Assembly: GCA_964519585.1 (NCBI GenBank)
Contig: CAZFIO010000019.1
Span: forward strand, 1 to 20,196
DNA from: CAZFIO01 sp964519585
Lineage (GTDB): Bacteria; Bacillota; Clostridia; Tissierellales; Tissierellaceae
Direction: 5' to 3'
Length of the DNA: 20,196 nt
This document shows, one piece after another, positions 7,263 to 13,203 of the stretch (the stretch's first letter is position 1; each line of letters begins with the position of its first letter). The notes under the pieces were generated by a model, which saw nothing but the letters and a program-made list of their open reading frames with translations, searched no databases and was not told the origin of the DNA. Position numbers and translations under genes: made by a program.

Positions 7263-8561
7263 TTATGATAATATTTTCAGAAGGGCAGTTGCTACAATGA
7301 GCATAAAAGCTCCTCCTAGTCTTGATGATATTTGAGCAAATGGCATTAACAACATTCTGTTGGAAGCTGACAATACAGCAACGTCACCTGTCCCACCCAT
7401 ATTGGCCATACAAAGTCCACCAGTTATGGAAGCTTCTACAGGATAGAAACCTAGTATCTTCCCTACTAAAGCTGAACCTATAATAGAACCCAATACTGTC
7501 ATAGTTACTAGGACCAAATAGGTAACTGAAAATGCATCCGCAACCTCTCTTAAGTTTGTATAAGCAACCCCTATACCTATTAAAAGGGTTGGTGTTAGGT
7601 TATTCATTATAAATCTAAACCATTGGGTTGCACCCAATTCATATTTCTTAGGCATAATTCCTACAGCCTTTACAAGAGCAACACTTATAATCATAAGCGC
7701 ATAGGAGTGAATGGGTATAAATTTTGCAAGTATGCTTCCAAAGGCAAAGAAGGTAGTAGATAGAAGTAAACCAATTCCTAAAAACCCATAATCAATAGCT
7801 ATCTTATCTTCTTCCTCTGTATCAGGCTCTTCTTGTCCAACCATTAGTTTGCCTTCACCAGATAATTTTGGTTTACCTTTACTGACTCTATCAAGTAGGC
7901 CCGCAAATATTATAGCCAGCGCATTGCCCAGAGCAACAGCAGGAACCATCTTAGAAAGAATTGTGTCTGGATCAGTTGCTAAACTTTCTCCAAAGATTTG
8001 TGATAAGGGAACAGCACCCGCACCCATACCTCCACCCATAATAGGAAGTGCTATATAAAGAACAGCTTCTTTTGCACCATATCCCATTAGGATTCCAACT
8101 ACAGCAGTTAGTCCAAAGGAAACTGCTACACCACCTATAATTACAGGTAAGTATCTTGCTGATGCCCTTATAAGTAGTTTTCTATCCATTCCTAAAATAC
8201 TACCAGTAATAAGTGCAGCAATGTAGAAGTCAAGGAAGGCTTCTCCCTTCATAAAGTTAGTCATTATTGTAGTAGCTGATTCAGGAATCAAGTTAAATGT
8301 AACTAAAGCAGCTGACCCAAATATAACAACTATAGGTCCTCCTCCTAAATAACTCCTAACAATAGGTAAACGATTTCCAATTTCGTCTAATATTGCCCCT
8401 AAAACCATCATTAGTGGGTAAGCACCTATCATGCCCTTGGGCAATACCTCCATGTAAGTAGCTAATAATACTATGGCCCCTATGATTGCAAATACACCAA
8501 TTGAAATACCCATGATTCTATAACCGCCATTGTCATTAATAGATACATTCTTTTCTGCCAT
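7263..8561 (-). CDS. 2-hydroxycarboxylate transporter (CitS/CitP/MaeN family)
   Basis: Membrane symporter of the 2-hydroxycarboxylate family (432 residues), which takes up citrate, malate, lactate or similar acids with Na+ or H+. About eleven hydrophobic segments are visible. The two signature re-entrant-loop motifs are present: LPIMGGGMGAGAVPLSQIFG in the first half and CMANMGGTGDVAVLSASNRM in the second. The conserved C-terminal segment FAQISSRLGGA carries Arg414, equivalent to the substrate-binding arginine of characterised members. A charged loop (about 235-255, with QEEPDTEEEDK) joins the halves. The ATG at 8561 has GGAGG 8 bases upstream. It is the first structural gene after the two-component system and has its own weak-35 promoter, the pattern expected for induction by that system. 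Exact substrate unknown. Confidence 0.92.
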   Translation of the reverse strand: MAEKNVSINDNGGYRIMGISIGVFAIIGAIVLLATYMEVLPKGMIGAYPLMMVLGAILDEIGNRLPIVRSYLGGGPIVVIFGSAALVTFNLIPESATTIMTNFMKGEAFLDFYIAALITGSILGMDRKLLIRASARYLPVIIGGVAVSFGLTAVVGILMGYGAKEAVLYIALPIMGGGMGAGAVPLSQIFGESLATDPDTILSKMVPAVALGNALAIIFAGLLDRVSKGKPKLSGEGKLMVGQEEPDTEEEDKIAIDYGFLGIGLLLSTTFFAFGSILAKFIPIHSYALMIISVALVKAVGIMPKKYELGATQWFRFIMNNLTPTLLIGIGVAYTNLREVADAFSVTYLVLVTMTVLGSIIGSALVGKILGFYPVEASITGGLCMANMGGTGDVAVLSASNRMLLMPFAQISSRLGGAFMLIVATALLKILS

Positions 8562-8580
8562 TTTAGTCCTCCTTTATATT

Positions 8581-8627
8581 TTTTAGATGGAGTTTGATAA
8601 ATTCTATAAAATTATTGCCATCTAAAA
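8581..8627 (-). promoter_or_regulatory. 5'-leader stem-loop of the hydroxycarboxylate transporter mRNA
   Basis: A perfect 10-bp stem (TTTTAGATGG at 8581-8590 with CCATCTAAAA at 8618-8627) encloses 27 bases. It begins about where transcription should start from the -10 box at 8630-8635 and ends just upstream of the GGAGG site. With no T-tract after it, it looks like a 5'-terminal stabilising or regulatory hairpin, not a terminator. Confidence 0.5.
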
Positions 8628-8629
8628 TC

Positions 8630-8676
8630 ATTATACAAGGAGTCTTTAATTTTTAGAATATTTAGAAAATATCCTA
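8630..8676 (-). promoter_or_regulatory. Candidate activator-dependent promoter of the transporter operon
   Basis: On the minus strand a perfect TATAAT (8630-8635) has no good -35 box at 17 bases. In that position lies an inverted repeat (8654-8676) with 10-bp arms, one mismatch and a 3-base centre: TAGAATATTT - AGA - AAATATCCTA. Its centre is about 40 bases upstream of the predicted start, where class-II activators bind. The CitB-type regulator encoded immediately upstream is the obvious candidate. Confidence 0.5.
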
Positions 8677-8720
8677 AAGATTAAATAAATAAAGAAAAGT
8701 TTGTCATATTTTTATCATCT

Positions 8721-9392
8721 CTATATATTTTTTCTATACATATATATGGGTCGTCCTACAGTTCCATACTCTATCTCCTTTACAATATCCCCTGTTCCCT
8801 CTAGGTAGTCCATATATCTTCTAATAGTCACTCTTGAAAGATTTAATTTTTGGGACATATCATCCGCCGAAAAACTTTCACTACTGTGCTCATTTATAAA
8901 TTGACTTATGATCCTTAGGGTATAATAGTTCAATCCTTTAGGGACCTTGTTTTCTTCTACGGGACTTTTATTAAAAACCTTATCAATCTGCTCCTGTTCT
9001 ATCTTATCTTTTGATTCTAGTACCTTCCTTCTAAGCATATATTTTTCCAGGGCACTTTTCATCCTGGCAAATTCAAAGGGTTTTACAAGATAATCAACTA
9101 CCCCATATTTGAGGGCACTATTTAATACCTCAATTTCTGAAGAAGCAGTAACCATTATTATGTCTATATCTAACCCTAGTTTCCTAATTTCATTTAAAAG
9201 ATTAACCCCACTTCCCTTTGGAAGATATACATCTAGGATTGCCAAATCAACCCTATGGTTTTTCAAATAAGAAAGAGCCTCTTCTTCATCTTTGCAGATA
9301 CTAACAACCTGAAAACCCTGGTTATTTTCTATATACTTTTTGCTAATCATACTAACCATTGGATCATCCTCTACAATTAAAACCCTAATCAT
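8721..9392 (-). CDS. CitB/DcuR-family response regulator
   Basis: Response regulator of 223 residues of the CitB/DpiA/DcuR/MalR group that controls uptake and use of citrate and dicarboxylates. The receiver domain has Asp9/Asp10, phosphoacceptor Asp54 in LAILDVYLPKGSG, Thr82 and Lys104 in DYLVKPFEF. A linker leads to a helix-turn-helix (about 170-205: FSADDMSQKLNLSRVTIRRYMDYL) and the family's terminal GRPIYMYR. The ATG at 9392 has AAAGGAGG 6 bases upstream, and its first codons overlap the kinase gene's last codons by 8 bases, so the two are translationally coupled. It reads directly into the transporter promoter region and probably activates it. Confidence 0.92.
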   Translation of the reverse strand: MIRVLIVEDDPMVSMISKKYIENNQGFQVVSICKDEEEALSYLKNHRVDLAILDVYLPKGSGVNLLNEIRKLGLDIDIIMVTASSEIEVLNSALKYGVVDYLVKPFEFARMKSALEKYMLRRKVLESKDKIEQEQIDKVFNKSPVEENKVPKGLNYYTLRIISQFINEHSSESFSADDMSQKLNLSRVTIRRYMDYLEGTGDIVKEIEYGTVGRPIYMYRKNI

Positions 9393-10950
9393 CTCGAACC
9401 TCCTTTGGTATAAATATATTTACCCTTGTCCCTAGACCATATTCTGAGCTAATATTTAGTTTTCCCCCAATGGTGTCCAGCTTCTCCTTCACTAAAAATA
9501 AACCTAGGCCTCTATCCTTACCCTTAGTGCTTCTTCCTTTTTGCATTATAAGGCTTAGATCTTCTTCCTTTATACCTACCCCATTATCCTCCAGTTCAAT
9601 ATTTATTCCTTTTTCATCTTCTATAATTCGTAGGCTCGCACTCTTCTTGCCTATATCCTTATCTATAGTTGATTCAAAAGCATTTTCTATTATATTGCCC
9701 AGTATAGTTACCAAGGCTAGGTTAATCTGGTTCATATCTACATTATACAAGATAGAATCATCACTTAGGTTAAATATAACTCCTAATTCTCTGGCCCTAC
9801 TAATCTTACCTAGTATAAGACCCCCAATTATCGGGTCCTTAATTTTGTCTATCACTTGAGAAATTGTCTTTTGCTGGTGGTCTCTCATATGAAGTATATA
9901 TCTCTTGGCCATATTGATATCACCTATTTCAAGCAAGCCTAAAATAACGTGAGACTTGTTCAAGAAATCATGGGAATTTGCCCTTAAGGATTTTACCATT
10001 TCGTTGTATCCTGTTATTTCTTTGGCCAATCTTGTAACCTCTGATTTATCTCTAAAGGTAGATATAGCTCCTACAATTTTCCCCTTTAGCCTAATTGGTA
10101 CTATGTTGGTTACTACATTAATATTATTTAACCGTGTTTCCATATCAATTATCAATTCTCCAGTAAGCAAAATATCTTCAATATAGTTGCCTGGAATTAT
10201 ATTGGATATCTTTTCCCCTATTAAGTCTTTCGAATCTATCCCCAATATCCTCCTAGCAGAATCATTGATGGTTGTTATAAGGCCTTCTTCATTTATAGAT
10301 ATAATTCCCTCTTCAATAGCCTGTAGAATTCCCTGCTTTTCCTTATACAGGTGTCCTATTTCATAGGGCTCTAACCCAAGTATGCTTTTTTTAATATTAT
10401 AGGCCAATAAGCCAGCACCAATAGAACCCAGGAAAATACCACCAAGGGAGTAAGCAATGATGGTTTTTAGAATTTGTTCCTTAATTTCTATAACCCCCTC
10501 CAAGAGGGTCCCCACCATTATAAAGCCTACCTGTCTATCATCTGAATCTAATATTGGAACAAAGGCCCTTATAGAAGTGCCTAGAGTACCTGTCTCTGTT
10601 GTTGTATATGACTCCCATGTCTTAATAACCCTAGTTTCATCCCCACCAACAAAATGTTGACCAAGCCTGTCCTCATTTGGATGGGCAAACCTAATCCCAT
10701 CCATATCAGCTATAACTATCATATCTATATCCTTAAGCCCTTTTAATATATGGCTTGTATATTTTTGTATTTCTCCACTAGGATCCCCATTTCCAATTAG
10801 ATCTCCTATTGTTCTGCTTTCAGAAATTCCTATAGCCATGTTCATATTATTTGTTCTTACATGTTCCTCTAGTTTTCCAATGGCTAATTTGGAAAAGAAT
10901 ATAGTTACAAATACAGTAGAAACAAAAACCATGATTATGGCAAAAAACAT
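9385..10950 (-). CDS. CitA/DcuS-family sensor histidine kinase (possible frameshift at 5' end)
   Basis: Membrane sensor of the CitA/DcuS/DpiB type, 521 residues. Layout: first membrane helix (1-21), external PAS-like sensor domain (about 25-160), second helix (163-186), cytoplasmic PAS (about 205-300), then a Spo0B-like H-box (LRANSHDFLNKSHVILGLL, His327) and an ATPase domain with N-box GNIIENAFES, DNGVGI and GLGLFLVKEKL. External residues Arg87 and His90 (GIRFAHPN) and Arg128 match the carboxylate-binding set of DcuS/CitA, so the signal is probably an external di- or hydroxycarboxylate. The ATG at 10950 has no ribosome site, and the usual short basic N-terminus before helix one is missing. 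Such a sequence (MKKTRFTLNEN) lies directly upstream in another frame, so a one-base loss or a coupled leader peptide is likely. Confidence 0.88.
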   Translation of the reverse strand: MFFAIIMVFVSTVFVTIFFSKLAIGKLEEHVRTNNMNMAIGISESRTIGDLIGNGDPSGEIQKYTSHILKGLKDIDMIVIADMDGIRFAHPNEDRLGQHFVGGDETRVIKTWESYTTTETGTLGTSIRAFVPILDSDDRQVGFIMVGTLLEGVIEIKEQILKTIIAYSLGGIFLGSIGAGLLAYNIKKSILGLEPYEIGHLYKEKQGILQAIEEGIISINEEGLITTINDSARRILGIDSKDLIGEKISNIIPGNYIEDILLTGELIIDMETRLNNINVVTNIVPIRLKGKIVGAISTFRDKSEVTRLAKEITGYNEMVKSLRANSHDFLNKSHVILGLLEIGDINMAKRYILHMRDHQQKTISQVIDKIKDPIIGGLILGKISRARELGVIFNLSDDSILYNVDMNQINLALVTILGNIIENAFESTIDKDIGKKSASLRIIEDEKGINIELEDNGVGIKEEDLSLIMQKGRSTKGKDRGLGLFLVKEKLDTIGGKLNISSEYGLGTRVNIFIPKEVRDD

Positions 10951-10985
10951 TAATTTTCATTTAAGGTAAACCTAGTTTTTTTCAT
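10950..10985 (-). CDS. 11-codon upstream reading frame overlapping the sensor kinase start
   Basis: ATG at 10985 with a GGTGA ribosome site 5 bases away encodes MKKTRFTLNEN and stops at TAA, which overlaps the kinase ATG (TAATG). The peptide looks like the basic cytoplasmic tip expected before the kinase's first membrane helix. One extra base here would fuse the frames. It is either the detached 5' end of the kinase gene or a coupling leader. Confidence 0.55.
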   Translation of the reverse strand: MKKTRFTLNEN

Positions 10986-11017
10986 TAATATCACCCTATA
11001 ATCAAAATCTCAATTAG

Positions 11018-11219
11018 TTATCCTATATAGCCTATTAAAGCCATGAGGATGGTGGTTGAAACTATTAGAAGAAGTCCTACAGAAATAGTATAAGATCTGT
11101 ATTCCTTATATGAAGAGCTCTGCTAAAAAAAAATTAGATACATTTACAGGTCCTAGACCAGATAGTAGGCCTAAAACCAAACTTGTAATCAGAATGCTTG
11201 TACTTAACTTTATTATTAC
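11018..11219 (-). pseudogene. Decayed membrane-protein gene (C-terminal remnant)
   Basis: No intact frame is present. In one frame I read LSTSILITSLVLGLLSGLGP followed by VNVSNFFLAELFI and a stop. Shifted by one base, the text continues as KEYRSYTISVGLLLIVSTTI and ILMALIGYIG before a stop at 11018. Both halves are strongly hydrophobic and read naturally as the last two membrane helices of a transporter. The break lies just after a run of nine T (minus strand). The protein family is not recognised. It sits between the probable promoter (11268-11296) and the sensor kinase, so it may once have been the first gene of that operon. Confidence 0.45.
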
Positions 11220-11267
11220 CTATAACTTACCACTTTTCCAATGATATTCATAGTTATATCCGATGAA

Positions 11268-11296
11268 AGTATATTCTTTATGTATAAAATAATCAA
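11268..11296 (-). promoter_or_regulatory. Probable promoter of the CitA/CitB-type two-component operon
   Basis: On the minus strand TTGATT (11291-11296), a 17-base spacer and TATACT (11268-11273). The -35 box falls inside the first of two tandem 19-bp repeats, so a bound regulator would directly contact or block it. Confidence 0.5.
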
Positions 11297-11330
11297 ATTC
11301 TATTAAAATAATCAAATTCTATTTGATTAT
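11286..11330. repeat. Tandem 19-bp repeat and perfect 10-3-10 inverted repeat
   Basis: Two perfect, directly abutting 19-bp copies (11286-11304 and 11305-11323; unit AAAATAATCAAATTCTATT). The second copy forms a perfect inverted repeat with the following bases: ATAATCAAAT (11308-11317), TCT, ATTTGATTAT (11321-11330). The first copy contains the -35 box of the two-component promoter, so this is a likely operator. Confidence 0.75.
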
Positions 11331-11401
11331 CATTTAAAAACCAAGGCCCATGTTCTAGCCTTCTATTAGTAGCCTATTTGTCATTCGAAATATTTATATA
11401 C

Positions 11402-11474
11402 CTATCCACAATGATAGCAAAAGCTCAGCATGCCTTCCTTCAAGTAGGTGGATAATCTAAATGCTTGTGGATAA
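11402..11474. other. Cluster of DnaA-box-like 9-mers
   Basis: A perfect DnaA box (TGTGGATAA, complement of TTATCCACA, 11466-11474) and two single-mismatch copies (CTATCCACA at 11402-11410, GGTGGATAA at 11447-11455) lie within 73 bases of gene-free DNA. No replication genes are nearby, so this is not argued to be oriC. The rest of 11331-11479 shows nothing else I can identify. Confidence 0.35.
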
Positions 11475-11479
11475 ATAGA

Positions 11480-11512
11480 AAAAGATAGCTTCTTAATAAG
11501 CAGCTATCTTTT
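11480..11512 (-). terminator. Rho-independent terminator after the cupin gene
   Basis: An 11-bp perfect stem (AAAAGATAGCT/AGCTATCTTTT) with an 11-base loop is followed on the minus strand by TTTTTCTATTT. It lies 20 bases after the cupin stop codon and separates that gene from the two-component operon. Confidence 0.8.
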
Positions 11513-11532
11513 CATGACTTTTATATTATTTT

Positions 11533-11871
11533 TTATTTCTCCAAAAAATCCTTCCTAGATGGAGTAAATATGTCTAAAAGTTTACCCTTTTTAAGACATA
11601 TAGCTCCATGTTCAACATCTGGCTCCTTGTAGGCTGAGTCACCAGGTCTTAAAATTGCTTTCTTTCCATTAATAGTAAACTCAAACTCACCTTCAATTAT
11701 ATAAGTAATTTGCTCATGGGGATGGGAATGCATAGCCCCTATAGCACCTTCTTCAAAATATACTTCTACAGCCATAATGTTTTCATTATAGGCTATTATC
11801 TTTCTTGAAACACCTGCTCCCAAATCCTCTAATTCCATATCTTCATTTAAAAATATATTTCTTAAATCCAA
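11533..11871 (-). CDS. KdgF-like single-domain cupin
   Basis: Small cupin of about 112 residues. It resembles KdgF, which linearises 4,5-unsaturated uronates released from pectin or alginate to 5-keto-4-deoxyuronate. Signs are EDLGAGVSRKIIAYNENIM, the metal motif HSHPHEQITYIIEGEFEF, RPGDSAYKEPDVEHGAICL, and the end LLDIFTPSRKDFL. Numbered from the in-frame ATG at 11892, the likely metal ligands are His55, His57, Gln61 and His95. I place the start at the TTG at 11871, which has GGGGGAG 5 bases upstream. The ATG at 11892 has no ribosome site and lies too close to the predicted transcription start. UxuA/UxuB-type genes in the window support a uronate role, but other small cupins share these motifs. 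Confidence 0.72.
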   Translation of the reverse strand: MDLRNIFLNEDMELEDLGAGVSRKIIAYNENIMAVEVYFEEGAIGAMHSHPHEQITYIIEGEFEFTINGKKAILRPGDSAYKEPDVEHGAICLKKGKLLDIFTPSRKDFLEK

Positions 11872-11904
11872 AATATCTCCCCCTATATTCATTTAATTGC
11901 AAAG

Positions 11905-11955
11905 TCTATATTTCATAGGTATTAACCTAACAAATATAGATTAACATATATGTTA
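11905..11955 (-). promoter_or_regulatory. Cupin promoter with operator-like palindromes
   Basis: On the minus strand TTGTTA (11928-11933), a 17-base spacer and TATAGA (11905-11910). The spacer contains TAGGT-ATTA-ACCTA (11916-11929), an inverted repeat placed where a repressor would block polymerase. A perfect 14-bp palindrome, TAACATATATGTTA (11942-11955), lies just upstream. The GGT-N4-ACC pattern is reminiscent of GntR-family uronate operators, but no such regulator gene is in the window. Confidence 0.45.
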
Positions 11956-11986
11956 CAGCTTAAGCAAATAAAAAATAACTCTTCGC

Positions 11987-12021
11987 CCCTATTAAATCCC
12001 TACACCCTATTAAATCCCTAC
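11987..12021. repeat. Perfect 17-bp direct repeat upstream of the ECF promoter
   Basis: CCCTATTAAATCCCTAC occurs at 11987-12003 and 12005-12021, a period of 18 bases, ending one base before the -35 box of the plus-strand promoter. Position and spacing suggest a tandem regulator-binding site. Confidence 0.7.
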
Positions 12022-12022
12022 C

Positions 12023-12050
12023 TTGCTTTATTGAAAAAACCTGCTATAAT
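12023..12050 (+). promoter_or_regulatory. Extended -10 promoter for the ECF S-component gene
   Basis: TGC-TATAAT (TATAAT at 12045-12050) is an extended -10 box, with a weak TTGCTT (12023-12028) 16 bases upstream. The leader is about 87 bases and begins with a small hairpin (ATAGC-CGAA-GCTAT). I could match it to no riboswitch class I know. Confidence 0.6.
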
Positions 12051-12143
12051 TCTTAATGAATAGCCGAAGCTATAAAATTTATTAACATACCAAGAAGGAT
12101 TGCTTTCAGAAGAGATGCAGTTAATATAATCTTTGGAGGTAAT

Positions 12144-12671
12144 ATGAACAAAAAGACAAAAAAAATAACACTATCTGGTTTATTCATTGCATTGGGGATT
12201 CTTTTACCCTTTTTAACTGGCCAAATACCGAGTATAGGAAATAGGTTATTGCCCATGCACATACCTGTACTACTGGCAGGCTATGTTTTAGGTGGAACTT
12301 CTGGCTTGCTTGTAGGCTTTATAACTCCAATCTTAAGGAGTGTCCTATACACTATGCCACCTATGTTCCCACATGCTATTGCCATGGCCTTTGAACTAGC
12401 TACCTACGGTTTGATTACTGGCATACTTTATAAGAGGTTACCAAAGAAGCAAATCAATATTTTGGTAACCTTAGTAGGAGCAATGGTTGTTGGAAGAATT
12501 GTTTGGGGAATAGTTACCTTCTTCCTATATGGAATACAAGGAAATCCCTTTAATCTACAAATCTTTTTTACAGCTGCAGTAGTAAACGCTATACCTGGAA
12601 TTATACTTCAGATTATTCTTATACCACTTTTAGTTGCAGGATTAGAAGGTGCAAATGTAATAGAAGACTAA
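12144..12671 (+). CDS. ECF transporter S component (substrate unknown)
   Basis: Membrane substrate-binding subunit of an energy-coupling-factor transporter, 175 residues with about six hydrophobic segments. It opens with a basic stretch and then LSGLFIALGILLPFLTGQIP. The segments NRLLPMHIPVLLAGYVLGG and TPILRSVLYTMPPMFPHAIAM are typical of a clostridial S-component group. Such proteins capture a vitamin or small metabolite and share the EcfT/EcfA energising module, which is not encoded here. The ATG at 12144 has GGAGGT 4 bases upstream. It is the only plus-strand gene in the window, transcribed away from the cupin and towards the DUF3842 gene. No ligand can be assigned from the sequence or the leader. 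Confidence 0.85.
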   Translation: MNKKTKKITLSGLFIALGILLPFLTGQIPSIGNRLLPMHIPVLLAGYVLGGTSGLLVGFITPILRSVLYTMPPMFPHAIAMAFELATYGLITGILYKRLPKKQINILVTLVGAMVVGRIVWGIVTFFLYGIQGNPFNLQIFFTAAVVNAIPGIILQIILIPLLVAGLEGANVIED

Positions 12672-12704
12672 TTATTAATAGAGTCTAGCTGAAGCTAGTA
12701 AAAA

Positions 12705-12749
12705 ACAACCCCTTAATTTTTCTACCATTACATAAAATTAAGGGGTTGT
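12705..12749. terminator. Bidirectional hairpin between convergent genes
   Basis: A perfect 16-bp stem (ACAACCCCTTAATTTT and its complement, 13-base loop) lies between the ECF gene stop and the DUF3842 gene stop. On the minus strand six T follow, making a strong terminator for the DUF3842 operon. On the plus strand the following bases are less T-rich. A smaller hairpin (12685-12698) follows the ECF stop. Confidence 0.8.
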
Positions 12750-12758
12750 ATGTATCTT

Positions 12759-13178
12759 TCATTCCACTAGTTTCTTTAATTCATTTATACTTTGATTTAT
12801 ATATTCCTGTATACTTAAATCTTCTATTCCAACTATTTTTATTTTGCACTTATCTAGGGGAATAAGGATTTTCAAGGCCCCACTAGAACCTATAGCCTCT
12901 GCCATCCTTGGAGATAATTCTCCCATCATGGAGTTTGGCATTAGGATTGCCACAACACCCATTATTACATCCAACTTATTTACATTGAAAATCAGAGCAT
13001 TTTCACCACTTGCACCTTGATGGGCACCAGACCTTAACATCTTATTGGTAGCAAAGCCATTGGTTCCTAGGGCAATTATCTCCGCATTTGGACACTGAGA
13101 CCTTAATCTCTCAACTATTAGGCTTCCTATTCCTCCCCCTTGACCATCCACAACTCCTATTATAATCTTTTTCTCCAT
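12759..13178 (-). CDS. DUF3842 family protein
   Basis: Conserved clostridial protein of 139 residues with no known function. It matches the DUF3842 pattern as I remember it: an N-terminal nucleotide-fold-like VVDGQGGGIGSLIVERLR, then ALGTNGFATNKMLRSGAHQG, the conserved ASGENALIFN, PNSMMGELSPRMAEAIGSS and ALKILIPLDKCKIKIVG. The glycine-rich loop suggests a Rossmann-like nucleotide-binding protein, but this is a guess. The ATG at 13178 has AGGAGAG 7 bases upstream. It begins 25 bases after the PLP-enzyme stop and ends before a strong terminator, so the two genes are probably co-transcribed. Confidence 0.85.
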   Translation of the reverse strand: MEKKIIIGVVDGQGGGIGSLIVERLRSQCPNAEIIALGTNGFATNKMLRSGAHQGASGENALIFNVNKLDVIMGVVAILMPNSMMGELSPRMAEAIGSSGALKILIPLDKCKIKIVGIEDLSIQEYINQSINELKKLVE

Positions 13179-13203
13179 AATAAATCTCTCCTGTTTTTTA
13201 AGC

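Noticed and set aside
9470..10186. Two plus-strand open frames (129 and 76 codons)
   Set aside because: Both lie opposite the sensor kinase's ATPase and H-box regions and are Ser/Leu/Ile-rich shadows.
11402..11474. Replication origin
   Set aside because: Three DnaA-like boxes alone are too few, and no dnaA, dnaN, gyrase or partition genes are near.
12051..12143. Riboswitch in the ECF gene leader
   Set aside because: Only a small ATAGC-CGAA-GCTAT hairpin is visible. I could match no preQ1, THF, TPP, FMN or cobalamin core.
12053..12262. Minus-strand 69-codon frame upstream of the ECF gene
   Set aside because: It covers the ECF promoter, leader and first codons, has no ribosome site and no recognisable family.
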